A DNA stretch of 64,000 bases, from positions 372,001 to 436,000 of the forward strand of contig NZ_FNWC01000006.1 in assembly GCF_900104635.1 (NCBI RefSeq). The letters are read 5' to 3'. The notes below the pieces were generated by a model. The model did not search any database. It saw only the letters and a program-made list of their open reading frames with translations, and was not told where the DNA came from. Shown here one piece after another: positions 1 to 10,937 of the stretch. The DNA is from Coprococcus phoceensis (GTDB lineage: Bacteria; Bacillota; Clostridia; Lachnospirales; Lachnospiraceae). The position numbers and the translations under genes were made by a program. Each line of letters begins with the position of its first letter. Positions within the stretch are counted from its first letter, which is position 1.

Positions 1-24
1 TTCTTGTGGAGGCGGTAGAGATTG

Positions 25-990
25 ATGAGTAAGCGTAAAAAGATAATAGCGATTATGATAGTGATAGCAGTGGTTTTGCTTGTTGGACTTTTTGGATATG
101 GCATTTGGAAAAAATATGCGGCAAAGGAGACTGCAAAGGAAAATACAGAAGAGTATGAAGGTGAGTCTTATATTACGTATAAAGGAAAACGATATGAGTA
201 TAATTATCATTTGAAGAACATGCTTTTTATAGGTGTGGACAAATCTCAGGAGATGACAGAGACAGAGGTTGGACAAGGTGGACAGGCGGACACGCTGATT
301 CTTTTGAGCATGGATCGGGAGAATAAGACGACGACATTGCTGCAGATTCCGCGAGATGCCATGACAGACATTGATATATATGATATGAATGGAGAATATC
401 TCTCCACAGAGCGAGGACAGATTTCACTCCAATATGCTTATGGCGATGGCAAGAAGAAGAGCTGCCGTATGATGATGACGTCTGTTTCGGAGCTGCTGTA
501 TGAGATCCCGATTGATTCGTATTTGGCGCTGGGTGTGGATGGAATTGCTGACATAACAAATCTGATGGGAGGAGTGACGCTTACAGTTCCGGAGGATTAC
601 ACGGATATTGATCCGGCGTTCAAAGCTGGGGAGACCATTGTGCTTGCAGGAGAACAGGCTGAGAAATATGTCAGATACAGGGATGTGAATGTATCTGGCA
701 GCAATACACAGCGTATGGAGCGACAGGCGCAATTTATGGAAGCGTTAGCAAGACAGATGCAGGGGAAGGATACAGGCTGGTATCGCCAACTGCTGGAAGG
801 AGCTAAGGAATATATTACAATGGATTTATCAGTAGACGAGATGGAACGGATGAAATCCTATGAGATGAAGGAGACGATTGAAAAAGTTCCAGGGGAAGTA
901 AAACAGGGAGAAGAGCATGATGAGTTCATTGTGGACAATGAAAAATTGCGGGATTTAGTGATAAAACTATTTTACAAACCGGTAGAATGA
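25..990 (+). CDS. LytR-CpsA-Psr (LCP) family protein
   Basis: Membrane-anchored LCP protein of about 321 residues. Known LCP proteins transfer lipid-linked teichoic acid or capsule polymers to peptidoglycan on the outer face of the membrane. Residues 2-6 are basic and a hydrophobic anchor follows at about 7-27 (IIAIMIVIAVVLLVGLFGYG). The LCP core then begins at LFIGVD and includes the family IPRD motif, the MGGV segment and the RYRD...R..RQ arginine cluster that binds the polyprenyl phosphate. ATG at 25 is preferred over TTG at 22 because it lies nine bases after GGAGG. The CpsB/CpsD pair downstream suggests the left end of the window is an envelope polysaccharide locus. Family call firm; polymer unknown. 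Confidence 0.9.
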   Translation: MSKRKKIIAIMIVIAVVLLVGLFGYGIWKKYAAKETAKENTEEYEGESYITYKGKRYEYNYHLKNMLFIGVDKSQEMTETEVGQGGQADTLILLSMDRENKTTTLLQIPRDAMTDIDIYDMNGEYLSTERGQISLQYAYGDGKKKSCRMMMTSVSELLYEIPIDSYLALGVDGIADITNLMGGVTLTVPEDYTDIDPAFKAGETIVLAGEQAEKYVRYRDVNVSGSNTQRMERQAQFMEALARQMQGKDTGWYRQLLEGAKEYITMDLSVDEMERMKSYEMKETIEKVPGEVKQGEEHDEFIVDNEKLRDLVIKLFYKPVE

Positions 991-999
991 TGCTATACT
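971..999 (+). promoter_or_regulatory. Sigma-A promoter for the small wall-anchored protein gene
   Basis: TTTACA (971-976), a 17-bp spacer and TATACT (994-999). It overlaps the end of the LCP gene and lies about 47 bp upstream of the ATG at 1047, so the next gene can be transcribed on its own. Confidence 0.6.
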
Positions 1000-1046
1000 G
1001 TAATTGTGTAAGTTCGAAAACGATAATATGATGGAGGGAAATTAAC

Positions 1047-1658
1047 ATGAAGATATTTAAAAAGAAAATATTTGGAGCAATCATAGCAATGTCACTTGTT
1101 TTAATGATGGGCTTTCAGGCAGTCGCAGCAGACAGTCCTTCGACAGATGGAATTGTGACAGAGGCACTACAGGCAGTAGATAAGAATGGTAGATCAGTAG
1201 AGATAGATGTGCAGGCACTTCCGGAAGAATATAAGCATTTGGCAGAAGAGATCAAAGATGTATCCGCTTTAAAAGCAGTTCTTGGAAGCGCATATGTTGA
1301 TGGTATGGAAGTGATTGATGTGCGTGATGTAGTAATTGTTGGGGATGCAAGTTTAGTGGAATTTCCATTAACAATTACATTCAAAGTACCTGGTGTTTTG
1401 TCTACAACAAAAGTAGCAGTACTTCATTATGTAGATGGTGCTTGGCAGGTGGAGCCTTCTAAAGCGGGTAATGGAACAATCACAGCAACTTTCGATTCGT
1501 TATCACCGGTTGCATTTGTAGTTGATAAGAATACTTCTTCATCAGCTGTGACATCACCGGAGACAGGAGAGAATACAGCAGTTCCAGCAGTTGGCGCTGT
1601 GGTAATCGTGGCAGTGCTTGGGGCAGCAGTGCTGAGAAAGAAAGCATTTGTAAAATAG
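1047..1658 (+). CDS. Small secreted protein with sortase-type wall anchor
   Basis: 203-residue exported protein of unknown function. It has a signal peptide (basic KIFKKK, hydrophobic stretch, cleavage near AVAA at about 28) and an Ala/Val-rich body. The C-terminus has SPETGE, then a hydrophobic segment and a short basic tail (RKKAFVK), which is the layout of a sortase sorting signal with S in place of the leading L of LPXTG. GATGGAGGG precedes the ATG. It has its own promoter and a strong terminator behind it, so it is a single-gene unit between the LCP and CpsB genes. No enzymatic motif is visible; a surface structural or adhesive role is possible but unproven. Confidence 0.75.
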   Translation: MKIFKKKIFGAIIAMSLVLMMGFQAVAADSPSTDGIVTEALQAVDKNGRSVEIDVQALPEEYKHLAEEIKDVSALKAVLGSAYVDGMEVIDVRDVVIVGDASLVEFPLTITFKVPGVLSTTKVAVLHYVDGAWQVEPSKAGNGTITATFDSLSPVAFVVDKNTSSSAVTSPETGENTAVPAVGAVVIVAVLGAAVLRKKAFVK

Positions 1659-1685
1659 TTTTGTTAAGAGTGGTATAGAGTTGAG

Positions 1686-1727
1686 AATCTCTTCTTGTTA
1701 GGGCGGCCTAGGAAGAAGAGATTTTTC
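1686..1727 (+). terminator. Rho-independent terminator after the wall-anchored protein
   Basis: An 11-bp perfect stem (AATCTCTTCTT at 1686-1696 pairs with AAGAAGAGATT at 1713-1723) with a 16-base loop and a T-run that starts in the 3' arm. Confidence 0.75.
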
Positions 1728-1747
1728 TGAATTGTGGGAGAAGGGTT

Positions 1748-2467
1748 ATGCCAGAGATGATTGATATGCACTGTCATATCATACCTGGGGTAGATGATGG
1801 TGCTAGAACAAAAAAAGATGTAAGAGAGTTGCTTTTGATGGAGTATAAAAGTGGTGTGAGACACATTGTGATGACACCGCATTATCGGAAAGGGATGTTT
1901 GAGCCAACTGAGCAACTTGTAAAAAAAAGAGCGGACTATGTCAGGCGAGAGATAGAAACGCTCGGAATTGATATGAAGGTGCACTTAGGGTGCGAGTATC
2001 ATGCGAATTCTGAGATGGTAAAAGAGTTTACGGAAAATAAAAGATTCAGGATGAATGGAGGAAAGTTTGTGCTGGTGGAATTTTCATCAAGGCACAACTT
2101 CGTGCAGATCAGAAACTGGATTTACGAGTTGGTGAAAGCAGGATTTAGGCCTATTATCGCACATGTAGAAAGGTATCGTGCTGTGGTGGATAAGAAGGCG
2201 TTAGTTGAGGAGTTGATCGAACTCGGAGCATGGATACAGGTGGATGCGGGAGCACTTTTGGGAGAGCAGGGCTGGAAACTAAAGATGATTTCCAGAAGGT
2301 TACTTAAGAATGAACAGATCCATTTTATAGGAAGTGATGCGCACGACAGTCAGAGGAGAGCACCTAATTTAGAATTGTGTCGTTCCTATGTGGTCAAAAA
2401 GATGGGAGAGAAATATGCACAGGAGTTATTTTTCGGCAATCCGCAAGCACTGCTGAAAAAGTCATGA
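1748..2467 (+). CDS. CpsB/CapC/YwqE-type tyrosine-protein phosphatase (PHP fold)
   Basis: 239-residue metal-dependent phosphatase of the PHP superfamily. Characterised members dephosphorylate the tyrosine-rich tail of the CpsD/Wze kinase and so control polysaccharide chain length or export. Visible metal ligands: DMHCHIIPG (HxH) near the N-terminus, the TPHY histidine, GCEYH, AHVERY and GSDAHD near residue 196. The length matches the family. The cognate-type kinase follows after 16 bp, a translationally close pair. A transmembrane Wzd/CapA activator is not in the window and may lie to the left. Confident on family; the polymer it regulates is unknown. Confidence 0.92.
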   Translation: MPEMIDMHCHIIPGVDDGARTKKDVRELLLMEYKSGVRHIVMTPHYRKGMFEPTEQLVKKRADYVRREIETLGIDMKVHLGCEYHANSEMVKEFTENKRFRMNGGKFVLVEFSSRHNFVQIRNWIYELVKAGFRPIIAHVERYRAVVDKKALVEELIELGAWIQVDAGALLGEQGWKLKMISRRLLKNEQIHFIGSDAHDSQRRAPNLELCRSYVVKKMGEKYAQELFFGNPQALLKKS

Positions 2468-2483
2468 AAACAGGAGAGAGAGA

Positions 2484-3173
2484 ATGAATAAAGTAAATAT
2501 TAATGTAGAAGAAATGGATTATACAACAGAAGAGGAACTGAAGACGCTTAGAACGAACTTGCTGTTTTGTGGTGTGGATAAGAAAGTAATTGTAGTGACA
2601 AGTACCATTCCGGGAGAAGGTAAGACAGAGACTTCTATGAATCTTGCACGTTCTCTTGCCAAGTTAAATAAGAAAGTTTTATTGATAGATTTGGATTTGA
2701 GAAAATCAGTGATGATTACAAGATATGAGATGGAGAATGTGAAGTATGGTATGTCTCATTTTCTGTCGGGACAGTGTCAGCTTGCAGATGTGATTTGTGC
2801 AACGAATGTTTCGAAACTGCATGTTGCCATTGCGGGACCGGCGACTCCGAATCCGACGGAATTGCTATCAGGAGAGCGTTTTCATAAGATGATAGAATCG
2901 CTGAAAGATGTCTATGACTATATTATTTTAGATACGGCGCCGCTTGGACTTGTTATTGATGGTGCGATTGTTGCGAAGGAATGTGATGGAGCAGTGATCG
3001 TTGTGGAAGCTGGAAAAGTGAAGTACAGACAGATTCAAGATGTGAAGAAGAAAATGGAAGGCAGTGGATGCAACATTTTGGGAGTTGTGTTGAATAAAGT
3101 GGATAGAAAAGGATATGGATACTATAGTGGCAAATACGGCAAGTATTATGGCACAATTGAAGAAAAAAAGTAA
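2484..3173 (+). CDS. CpsD/CapB-type bacterial tyrosine kinase
   Basis: 229-residue cytoplasmic BY-kinase. Walker A is STIPGEGKTETS at about residues 44-55, Walker A' is LLIDLDLRKS at about 70, and Walker B is YIILDTAPLG at about 145. The C-terminus ends in a tyrosine cluster (GYGYYSGKYGKYYG), the autophosphorylation tail removed by CpsB-type phosphatases. In Firmicutes the kinase needs a separate membrane partner, which is not seen here. GAGAGAGA precedes the ATG. A hairpin terminator overlaps its stop codon, which separates the unit from rpoB. Confidence 0.93.
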   Translation: MNKVNINVEEMDYTTEEELKTLRTNLLFCGVDKKVIVVTSTIPGEGKTETSMNLARSLAKLNKKVLLIDLDLRKSVMITRYEMENVKYGMSHFLSGQCQLADVICATNVSKLHVAIAGPATPNPTELLSGERFHKMIESLKDVYDYIILDTAPLGLVIDGAIVAKECDGAVIVVEAGKVKYRQIQDVKKKMEGSGCNILGVVLNKVDRKGYGYYSGKYGKYYGTIEEKK

Positions 3174-3199
3174 GGCGGATTTTCCGCTTTATTTTTTTT
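3172..3199 (+). terminator. Terminator after the tyrosine kinase gene
   Basis: An 8-bp stem (AAGGCGGA at 3172-3179 with TCCGCTTT at 3183-3190, one G-T pair), a 3-base loop, then A and eight T's. It begins within the kinase stop codon. Confidence 0.8.
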
Positions 3200-3210
3200 G
3201 AAAAAAATGA

Positions 3211-3239
3211 TTGACAAGCCTGTTTTTTTATGATAGGGT
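3211..3239 (+). promoter_or_regulatory. Promoter for rpoBC
   Basis: Consensus TTGACA (3211-3216), 17-bp spacer, then a weak -10 TAGGGT (3234-3239) preceded by TG at 3231-3232 (extended -10 form). It lies directly after the kinase terminator and about 85 bp before the rpoB ATG. The -35 is strong and the exact -10 is a guess. Confidence 0.55.
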
Positions 3240-3322
3240 TAAAGATGCACTATTGTGGAGTAGTATGGACTATTGAATGCAATGTAACCCAGAAAAATAT
3301 ATATACGAGGAGTGAAACGTCA

Positions 3323-6300
3323 ATGGAGAAAAACAGAATTCGTCCCATCACAAACGGAAAAAGTTCGCGTATGAGCTATGCAAGGCAAAAAGAAGTATTG
3401 CAGATGCCGAATTTAATTGAAGTTCAGAAAGATTCTTATCAGTGGTTTTTGGACGCCGGATTAAAAGAAGTATTTGAAGATATTTCGCCAATCTCTGACT
3501 ACAGCGGTCATCTGAGCCTTGAGTTCGTAGATTTTACACTATGCGAAGATGATGTAAAGTACACGATTGAAGAATGCAAAGAGCGTGATGCGACTTACGC
3601 GGCACCTTTGAAAGTGAGAGTAAGACTTTATAATAAAGAAACAGATGAAATTAACGAGCACGAGATTTTCATGGGAGATCTTCCGCTTATGACAGCGACA
3701 GGTACTTTTGTTATCAATGGTGCCGAGCGTGTTATCGTAAGCCAGTTAGTTCGTTCTCCTGGAATTTACTATGCGATTGCACATGATAAGGTGGGAAAAG
3801 AATTATATTCTTCTACAGTAATCCCGAACCGTGGTGCATGGCTGGAGTATGAGACAGATTCGAATGACGTGTTTTACGTTCGTGTTGATAGAACAAGAAA
3901 AGTACCGATTACAGTGTTGATTCGTGCACTTGGTATCGGAACAAATCCAGAGATCTTAGAATTATTCGGTGAGGAACCTAAGATTTTAGCAAGCTTTGGA
4001 AAGGACGTTGCTGAGAATTATCAGGAAGGTCTGTTAGAGTTGTACAAAAAGATTCGTCCGGGTGAGCCTCTTGCAGTGGACAGTGCAGAGAGTCTTATCA
4101 CAAGTATGTTCTTTGATGCAAGACGTTATGATCTTGCAAAAGTAGGACGTTACAAATTCAATAAGAAGTTAGCGCTTCAGAACCGTATCACAGGCCAGGT
4201 GTTAGCAGAGGATGTTGTGAATGCCATCACAGGTGAAGTGATTGCTGAAAAAGGTGAGAAGTTATCGAGAGAAAAAGCGACAGCAATCCAGAATGCGGCT
4301 GTTCCATATGTATGGATTGACGTGGACGGTGAGGAACGTAATATCAAAGTGCTTTCTAATATGATGGTAGATTTAGGAGCAGTTGTAGATATCGATCCGG
4401 AAGAAGTTGGCGTAACAGAGGCAGTGTACTATCCGGTACTTGCTGGATTATTGGAAGAAACAGCTGGGGACATTGACGAATTAAAAGAAGAGATCCATAA
4501 AAATATACATGAATTGATTCCAAAACATATTACAAAAGAAGATATTTTAGCTTCTATTAACTACAATATCCATTTGGAATATGGAATGGGAACAGATGAT
4601 GACATCGACCACTTAGGTAACAGACGTATCCGTGCGGTTGGCGAATTGCTTCAGAACCAGTACAGAATCGGTCTGTCAAGATTAGAGAGAGTGGTTCGTG
4701 AGAGAATGACAACTCAGGATTTAGAAGGAGTTTCACCACAGTCATTGATCAATATCAAGCCGGTAACAGCAGCTGTAAAAGAATTCTTTGGTTCTTCACA
4801 GTTGTCACAGTTCATGGATCAGAACAACCCGCTTGGTGAGTTGACACATAAGAGACGTTTATCTGCACTTGGTCCAGGTGGTCTTTCGCGAGACAGAGCC
4901 GGATTCGAGGTGCGTGACGTTCACTATTCTCACTATGGAAGAATGTGTCCGGTTGAGACCCCTGAAGGTCCGAACATCGGTCTGATCAACTCGCTGGCTA
5001 CTTATGCGAGAATTAATGAGTATGGTTTTATTGAAGCGCCATACCGTAAGATTGATAAAGCAGATCCGAAGAATCCTGTCGTAACAGATGAAGTAGTCTA
5101 CATGACAGCGGATGAAGAAGATAACTACCATGTGGCACAGGCGAATGAGCCGCTTGATGAAGAAGGACACTTCATTCATAAGAATGTTGCGGGTCGTTAC
5201 CGTGAAGAGACACAGGAATATGAAAGAACAGCGTTTGACTACATGGACGTATCTCCGAAGATGGTATTCTCTGTAGCGACAGCATTGATTCCTTTCCTTG
5301 AGAACGATGACCCTACTCGTGCTCTTATGGGATCCAACATGCAGCGTCAGGCAGTACCGCTTATGATGACAGAGGCTCCGGTAGTCGGTACGGGAATCGA
5401 GACAACAGCAGCAGTAGACTCTGGTGTATGTATCGTGGCAGAGCAGGCTGGTGTGATCGAGCGTTCTACTTCAAAAGAGATCGTTGTTAAACATGATGAT
5501 GGAACAAAGAAAACATATAAATTAACAAAATTCTTACGTAGTAACCAGAGCAACTGCTACAACCAGAGACCAATCGTTGTCAAAGGGGAGAAAGTAGAAG
5601 CCGGACAGGTGATCGCAGATGGTCCTTCGACATCTAACGGTGAAATGGCTCTTGGTAAGAATCCGCTGATCGGTTTCATGACATGGGAAGGTTACAACTA
5701 CGAGGATGCTGTATTACTGAGTGAAAGATTAGTACAGGATGATGTGTATACATCAATCCATATTGAAGAATATGAGGCAGAAGCACGTGACACGAAATTA
5801 GGACCTGAAGAGATCACACGTGATATTCCGGGTGTCGGTGATGATGCATTGAAAGATCTGGATGACAGAGGTATCATCCGCATCGGTGCCGAGGTTCGTG
5901 CCGGAGATATCTTAGTTGGTAAAGTAACTCCGAAGGGAGAGACAGAGCTGACAGCAGAAGAGAGACTTCTTCGTGCCATCTTTGGTGAGAAGGCGAGAGA
6001 AGTAAGAGATACTTCCCTGAAAGTACCTCACGGAGAATATGGTATTGTTGTAGATGCAAAAGTATTTACAAGAGAGAACGGAGATGAGCTTTCACCTGGA
6101 GTGAATCAGGCAGTTCGCATCTATATCGCACAGAAGAGAAAGATTTCTGTAGGTGATAAGATGGCTGGTCGTCACGGTAACAAGGGTGTTGTTTCCCGTG
6201 TACTTCCGGTAGAAGATATGCCGTTCCTTCCAAACGGACGTCCGCTTGATATCGTGTTGAACCCGCTTGGTGTGCCTTCACGTATGAACATCGGACAGGT

Positions 6301-7171
6301 GCTTGAGATTCACTTGAGTCTTGCAGCGAAAGCACTTGGATTTAATATCGCAACACCGGTATTTGACGGTGCGAACGAGATCGATATTATGGATACATTA
6401 GATCTGGCAAATGACTATGTAAACCTTGAATGGGAAGAATTCGAAAAGAAACATGGAGCAGAATTACTTCCGGAAGTATTACAGTATTTATCAGACAACA
6501 GAGAACACAGAAAATTGTGGAAAGGTGTTCCGCTGTCACGTGACGGTAAAGTTCGTCTCCGTGATGGACGTACGGGAGAGTATTTTGACAGCCCTGTTAC
6601 AATTGGACACATGCACTATCTGAAACTGCACCACTTAGTAGACGACAAGATCCATGCGCGTTCTACTGGTCCTTACTCACTGGTAACACAACAGCCGTTA
6701 GGTGGTAAGGCACAGTTCGGTGGACAGAGATTCGGAGAGATGGAAGTTTGGGCACTGGAAGCATACGGTGCATCATATACACTGCAGGAGATCTTAACTG
6801 TAAAATCCGATGATGTTGTTGGTCGTGTGAAGACATACGAGGCAATCATCAAAGGTGACAATATACCGGAACCAGGTATTCCGGAATCATTCAAGGTACT
6901 CCTGAAAGAACTTCAGTCACTGGGACTTGACGTGAGAGTATTGCGTGAAGATCAGACAGAAGTTGAGATTATGGAGACAATCGATTACGGTGAAACAGAT
7001 TTACATTCAATTATTGAAGGAGACAGAAGATACAATTCTGAGAATGAATCTTATGGAGAACATGGTTTCAGTCAGCAGGAATTTGCAGGCGAGGAACTTG
7101 TGGATGTAGAGGAAGATGAATTTGATGAACCGGATGATATCGATTTTGACGATATGTTAGACGAAGAATAG
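3323..7171 (+). CDS. rpoB: DNA-directed RNA polymerase subunit beta
   Basis: Beta subunit, about 1,282 residues, with beta' forming the polymerase active centre. The start is taken at ATG 3323 (MEKNRIRP), nine bases after CGAGGAG; an in-frame ATG at 3230 lies on top of the promoter and is rejected. The rifampicin-binding region ([14 protein letters not shown]...[13 protein letters not shown]) sits near residues 487-520. The [12 protein letters not shown] motif and the C-terminal clamp region ([20 protein letters not shown]) are intact. The C-terminus is an acidic tail ending DDMLDEE. No resistance-type change is obvious in the rifampicin cluster. Its TAG stop overlaps the GGAGG of rpoC, so the two genes are co-transcribed and closely coupled. 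Confidence 0.98.
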   Translation: MEKNRIRPITNGKSSRMSYARQKEVLQMPNLIEVQKDSYQWFLDAGLKEVFEDISPISDYSGHLSLEFVDFTLCEDDVKYTIEECKERDATYAAPLKVRVRLYNKETDEINEHEIFMGDLPLMTATGTFVINGAERVIVSQLVRSPGIYYAIAHDKVGKELYSSTVIPNRGAWLEYETDSNDVFYVRVDRTRKVPITVLIRALGIGTNPEILELFGEEPKILASFGKDVAENYQEGLLELYKKIRPGEPLAVDSAESLITSMFFDARRYDLAKVGRYKFNKKLALQNRITGQVLAEDVVNAITGEVIAEKGEKLSREKATAIQNAAVPYVWIDVDGEERNIKVLSNMMVDLGAVVDIDPEEVGVTEAVYYPVLAGLLEETAGDIDELKEEIHKNIHELIPKHITKEDILASINYNIHLEYGMGTDDDIDHLGNRRIRAVGELLQNQYRIGLSRLERVVRERMTTQDLEGVSPQSLINIKPVTAAVKEFFGSSQLSQFMDQNNPLGELTHKRRLSALGPGGLSRDRAGFEVRDVHYSHYGRMCPVETPEGPNIGLINSLATYARINEYGFIEAPYRKIDKADPKNPVVTDEVVYMTADEEDNYHVAQANEPLDEEGHFIHKNVAGRYREETQEYERTAFDYMDVSPKMVFSVATALIPFLENDDPTRALMGSNMQRQAVPLMMTEAPVVGTGIETTAAVDSGVCIVAEQAGVIERSTSKEIVVKHDDGTKKTYKLTKFLRSNQSNCYNQRPIVVKGEKVEAGQVIADGPSTSNGEMALGKNPLIGFMTWEGYNYEDAVLLSERLVQDDVYTSIHIEEYEAEARDTKLGPEEITRDIPGVGDDALKDLDDRGIIRIGAEVRAGDILVGKVTPKGETELTAEERLLRAIFGEKAREVRDTSLKVPHGEYGIVVDAKVFTRENGDELSPGVNQAVRIYIAQKRKISVGDKMAGRHGNKGVVSRVLPVEDMPFLPNGRPLDIVLNPLGVPSRMNIGQVLEIHLSLAAKALGFNIATPVFDGANEIDIMDTLDLANDYVNLEWEEFEKKHGAELLPEVLQYLSDNREHRKLWKGVPLSRDGKVRLRDGRTGEYFDSPVTIGHMHYLKLHHLVDDKIHARSTGPYSLVTQQPLGGKAQFGGQRFGEMEVWALEAYGASYTLQEILTVKSDDVVGRVKTYEAIIKGDNIPEPGIPESFKVLLKELQSLGLDVRVLREDQTEVEIMETIDYGETDLHSIIEGDRRYNSENESYGEHGFSQQEFAGEELVDVEEDEFDEPDDIDFDDMLDEE

Positions 7172-7185
7172 GAGGATTGCCAATA

Positions 7186-10100
7186 ATGCCAGTAACAAAT
7201 AATGAACCAGCATACCAGCCGATGACTTTTGATGCGATCAAAATCGGTTTGGCGTCACCTGAAAAAATCTTGGAATGGTCAAGAGGCGAAGTAACAAAAC
7301 CAGAGACAATCAACTATAGAACTTTAAAACCGGAAAAGGACGGACTTTTCTGTGAAAAGATCTTTGGACCTAGCAAAGACTGGGAATGTCACTGTGGTAA
7401 ATACAAAAAAATCCGCTACAAAGGTGTTGTGTGTGACAGATGTGGTGTTGAAGTAACAAAGGCAAGTGTTCGTCGTGAACGTATGGGACACATCGATCTT
7501 GCTGCGCCGGTATCACATATTTGGTATTTCAAAGGAATCCCAAGCCGTATGGGATTGATCCTTGATTTATCACCGCGAACACTGGAAAAAGTATTATACT
7601 TTGCATCTTATATCGTATTAGACAAAGGTGAGACAGATTTACAGTACAAACAAGTATTGTCAGAGCAAGAGTATCAGGAAGCAAGAGAAAAATGGGGAAG
7701 CGCTTTCCGTGTAGGTATGGGAGCGGAATCCATTCAGGAACTCTTACAGGCAATTGATCTTGATAAAGAATATGAAGAACTGCAGGCAGGCTTAAAAGGT
7801 GCTACAGGACAAAAGAGAGCCAGAATCGTAAAACGTCTTGAAGTAGTGGAAGCTTTCCGTGGTTCAGGAAACAAACCGGAATGGATGATCATGACAGTCA
7901 TTCCGGTCATCCCACCGGATTTGCGTCCGATGGTACAGTTGGATGGTGGACGTTTTGCAACATCTGACTTGAATGATCTGTATAGAAGAATTATCAATAG
8001 AAATAACCGTCTGAGAAGACTGTTAGAGCTTGGAGCGCCGGACATTATCGTTCGTAATGAAAAGAGAATGCTTCAGGAAGCTGTTGATGCATTGATCGAC
8101 AATGGTCGTCGCGGTCGTCCGGTAACAGGACCTGGTAACAGAGCGTTAAAATCATTGTCTGATATGTTGAAAGGTAAGTCCGGACGTTTCCGTCAGAACT
8201 TACTTGGAAAACGTGTTGACTACTCAGGACGTTCCGTTATCGTAGTAGGACCGGAACTTAAGATTTACCAGTGTGGTCTTCCGAAAGAGATGGCAATCGA
8301 GCTGTTTAAACCATTCGTTATGAAAGAATTAGTGGCAAATGGTACTGCTCATAATATTAAAAATGCAAAGAAAATGGTAGAGAGACTTCAGACAGAAGTT
8401 TGGGATGTATTAGAAGATGTTATCAAAGAGCATCCGGTTATGTTAAACCGTGCCCCTACCCTCCACAGACTCGGTATTCAGGCATTTGAACCGATTCTGG
8501 TAGAAGGTAAGGCGATTAAGCTTCACCCGCTTGTATGTACTGCATACAATGCCGACTTCGACGGCGACCAGATGGCTGTCCATCTTCCACTTTCCGTAGA
8601 AGCTCAGGCAGAGTGCCGTTTCTTACTGTTATCTCCGAACAACTTACTGAAACCGTCTGACGGTGGTCCGGTAGCCGTTCCTTCACAGGATATGGTTCTT
8701 GGTATCTACTATCTGACACAGGAAAGACCGGGAGTAAAAGGAGAAGGCAAGTTCTTCAAGAACTTGAACGAAGCAATCCTTGCATATGAAAATGGAGTTA
8801 TCACACTTCATTCACGTATCAAAGTACGTGTGACAAAGACAATGCCAAACGGCGAGACACTTACAGGAAATGTAGAATCTACACTTGGACGTTTCTTATT
8901 CAACGAGATCATTCCTCAGGATTTAGGTTTCGTAGACAGAAGCATTCCGGGCAACGAACTGTTATTGGAAGTTGATTTCCTTGTAGGTAAAAAACAGAAC
9001 AAACAGATTCTTGAAAAAGTTATTAATACACATGGAGCAACTGTGACAGCAGAAGTGTTGGATAAGATCAAAGCGACAGGATACAAATATTCTACAAGAG
9101 CTGCGATGACAGTATCTATTTCTGAGATGACAGTGCCTCCTCAGAAACCGCAGATGATTCAGGAAGCACAGGATACTGTGGACAGAATCACAAAGAACTT
9201 CAAACGTGGTCTTATCACAGAAGAAGAACGTTACAAAGAAGTTGTTGAGACATGGAAGAATACCGATGATGCGCTTACAAAAGCTCTGCTTGACGGACTG
9301 GATAAGTACAACAACATCTTTATGATGGCTGACTCCGGTGCCCGTGGTTCTGACAAACAGATCAAACAGCTTGCTGGTATGCGTGGTTTGATGGCAGATA
9401 CAACAGGTCGTACAATCGAGTTGCCAATCAAGTCTAACTTCCGTGAAGGTCTTGACGTACTCGAATACTTCATGTCTGCCCATGGTGCTCGTAAAGGTCT
9501 TTCCGATACAGCGCTTCGTACAGCCGATTCAGGATACCTGACAAGACGTCTTGTTGACGTATCTCAGGATTTGATCATCCGTGAGATTGACTGTGTGGAA
9601 GAAGGGGCAGAGATTCCGGGAATGTATGTAAAAGCATTCATGGATGGAAAAGAAGAGATTGAAAGCTTACAGGAACGTATCACAGGACGTTATGTATGTG
9701 AGACAATTTATGATAAAGATGGAAATATCATCGTAAAAGCAAACCATATGGTAACACCAAAACGTGCAGAACAGGTAATGAAATTTGGTGTGAACAAAGA
9801 CGGTGGACCGATTACAGAAGTGAAGATTCGTACGATTCTTTCTTGTAAATCACACATCGGTGTCTGCGCGAAATGTTATGGTGCGAACATGGCAACAGGT
9901 GAGCCTGTCCAGGTTGGTGAAGCTGTTGGTATTATCGCAGCTCAGTCAATCGGTGAACCGGGTACACAGTTGACCATGCGTACATTCCATACCGGTGGTG
10001 TTGCCGGTGGCGATATCACACAGGGTCTTCCTCGTGTCGAAGAGCTTTTTGAGGCAAGAAAGCCAAAAGGACTTGCAATTATCACAGAGTTCGGCGGAAC

Positions 10101-10881
10101 TGCTACAATCAATGACACAAAGAAAAAACGTGAGATTATCGTCACAAATCATGAGACAGGTGAGTCGAAAGCTTACTTAATTCCATACGGTTCCAGAATC
10201 AAAGTTCAGGACGGAGCAGAATTAGGTGCCGGAGATGAACTTACAGAAGGTAGCGTAAACCCTCATGATATCTTGAAGATTAAAGGTTTGCGTGCTGTGC
10301 AGGATTACATGATTCAGGAAGTACAGCGTGTATATCGTCTTCAGGGTGTAGAAATCAACGATAAGCATATCGAAGTTGTTGTTCGTCAGATGTTGAAGAA
10401 GATCCGTATCGAAGAGAATGGTGATTCTGACTTCTTACCGGGAACAATGGTAGATACACTTGATTTTGAAGATACAAATGAAAGATTGATTGCAGAAGGA
10501 AAAGAACCTGCAGTTGGAGAACAGGTAATGCTTGGTATTACAAAAGCTTCTCTTGCTACGAATTCTTTCTTGTCAGCAGCGTCCTTCCAGGAGACGACAA
10601 AAGTTCTGACAGAGGCAGCAATCAAAGGAAAAGTCGATCCGTTGATCGGTCTGAAAGAAAATGTAATTATCGGTAAATTGATTCCAGCCGGTACAGGTAT
10701 GAGAAAGTATCGTGATGTAAAATTAGATACAGAACTCGAGATGGATGATGAGATTACACTGGAAGATTTTGAAGAGTTGACAGAAGGTGTAGTAGAAGAG
10801 ACTGCAGTGGATGAAACTTCGGAAGAATTTACAGAAGAAATAACAGAAGAGAATGCGGAAGAACTGACCGTTCAGGAATAG
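7186..10881 (+). CDS. rpoC: DNA-directed RNA polymerase subunit beta'
   Basis: Beta' subunit, about 1,231 residues. The N-terminal zinc site (CHCGKYK...CDRCGVEV) is at about residues 68-90. The catalytic Mg-binding NADFDGD is at about 455, and the second zinc cluster ([13 protein letters not shown]) is at about 890. ATG 7186 lies ten bases after GGAGG; an upstream in-frame TTG at 7177 is too close to that site. The C-terminus carries an acidic Glu/Thr-rich extension. A perfect 14-bp terminator stem follows, which ends the rpoBC operon. Confidence 0.98.
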   Translation: MPVTNNEPAYQPMTFDAIKIGLASPEKILEWSRGEVTKPETINYRTLKPEKDGLFCEKIFGPSKDWECHCGKYKKIRYKGVVCDRCGVEVTKASVRRERMGHIDLAAPVSHIWYFKGIPSRMGLILDLSPRTLEKVLYFASYIVLDKGETDLQYKQVLSEQEYQEAREKWGSAFRVGMGAESIQELLQAIDLDKEYEELQAGLKGATGQKRARIVKRLEVVEAFRGSGNKPEWMIMTVIPVIPPDLRPMVQLDGGRFATSDLNDLYRRIINRNNRLRRLLELGAPDIIVRNEKRMLQEAVDALIDNGRRGRPVTGPGNRALKSLSDMLKGKSGRFRQNLLGKRVDYSGRSVIVVGPELKIYQCGLPKEMAIELFKPFVMKELVANGTAHNIKNAKKMVERLQTEVWDVLEDVIKEHPVMLNRAPTLHRLGIQAFEPILVEGKAIKLHPLVCTAYNADFDGDQMAVHLPLSVEAQAECRFLLLSPNNLLKPSDGGPVAVPSQDMVLGIYYLTQERPGVKGEGKFFKNLNEAILAYENGVITLHSRIKVRVTKTMPNGETLTGNVESTLGRFLFNEIIPQDLGFVDRSIPGNELLLEVDFLVGKKQNKQILEKVINTHGATVTAEVLDKIKATGYKYSTRAAMTVSISEMTVPPQKPQMIQEAQDTVDRITKNFKRGLITEEERYKEVVETWKNTDDALTKALLDGLDKYNNIFMMADSGARGSDKQIKQLAGMRGLMADTTGRTIELPIKSNFREGLDVLEYFMSAHGARKGLSDTALRTADSGYLTRRLVDVSQDLIIREIDCVEEGAEIPGMYVKAFMDGKEEIESLQERITGRYVCETIYDKDGNIIVKANHMVTPKRAEQVMKFGVNKDGGPITEVKIRTILSCKSHIGVCAKCYGANMATGEPVQVGEAVGIIAAQSIGEPGTQLTMRTFHTGGVAGGDITQGLPRVEELFEARKPKGLAIITEFGGTATINDTKKKREIIVTNHETGESKAYLIPYGSRIKVQDGAELGAGDELTEGSVNPHDILKIKGLRAVQDYMIQEVQRVYRLQGVEINDKHIEVVVRQMLKKIRIEENGDSDFLPGTMVDTLDFEDTNERLIAEGKEPAVGEQVMLGITKASLATNSFLSAASFQETTKVLTEAAIKGKVDPLIGLKENVIIGKLIPAGTGMRKYRDVKLDTELEMDDEITLEDFEELTEGVVEETAVDETSEEFTEEITEENAEELTVQE

Positions 10882-10883
10882 AG

Positions 10884-10914
10884 AAAAAGGAATGTGCTTT
10901 GCACATTCCTTTTT
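10884..10914 (+). terminator. rpoBC terminator
   Basis: Perfect 14-bp stem (10884-10897 with 10901-10914) with a TTT loop. The 3' arm ends in a T-run and the 5' arm starts with A's, so it could act in both directions. Confidence 0.9.
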
Positions 10915-10937
10915 ACAGTTAGAAAGAGTGAGAGGAG

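Noticed and set aside
3230..3322. N-terminal extension of rpoB from ATG 3230
   Set aside because: It overlaps the promoter, has no ribosome site, and is absent from the usual RpoB N-terminus.
8962..9483. 173-codon open frame antisense to rpoC
   Set aside because: It mirrors the codon structure of rpoC, has a Cys/Phe-rich unnatural composition, and has no ribosome site.
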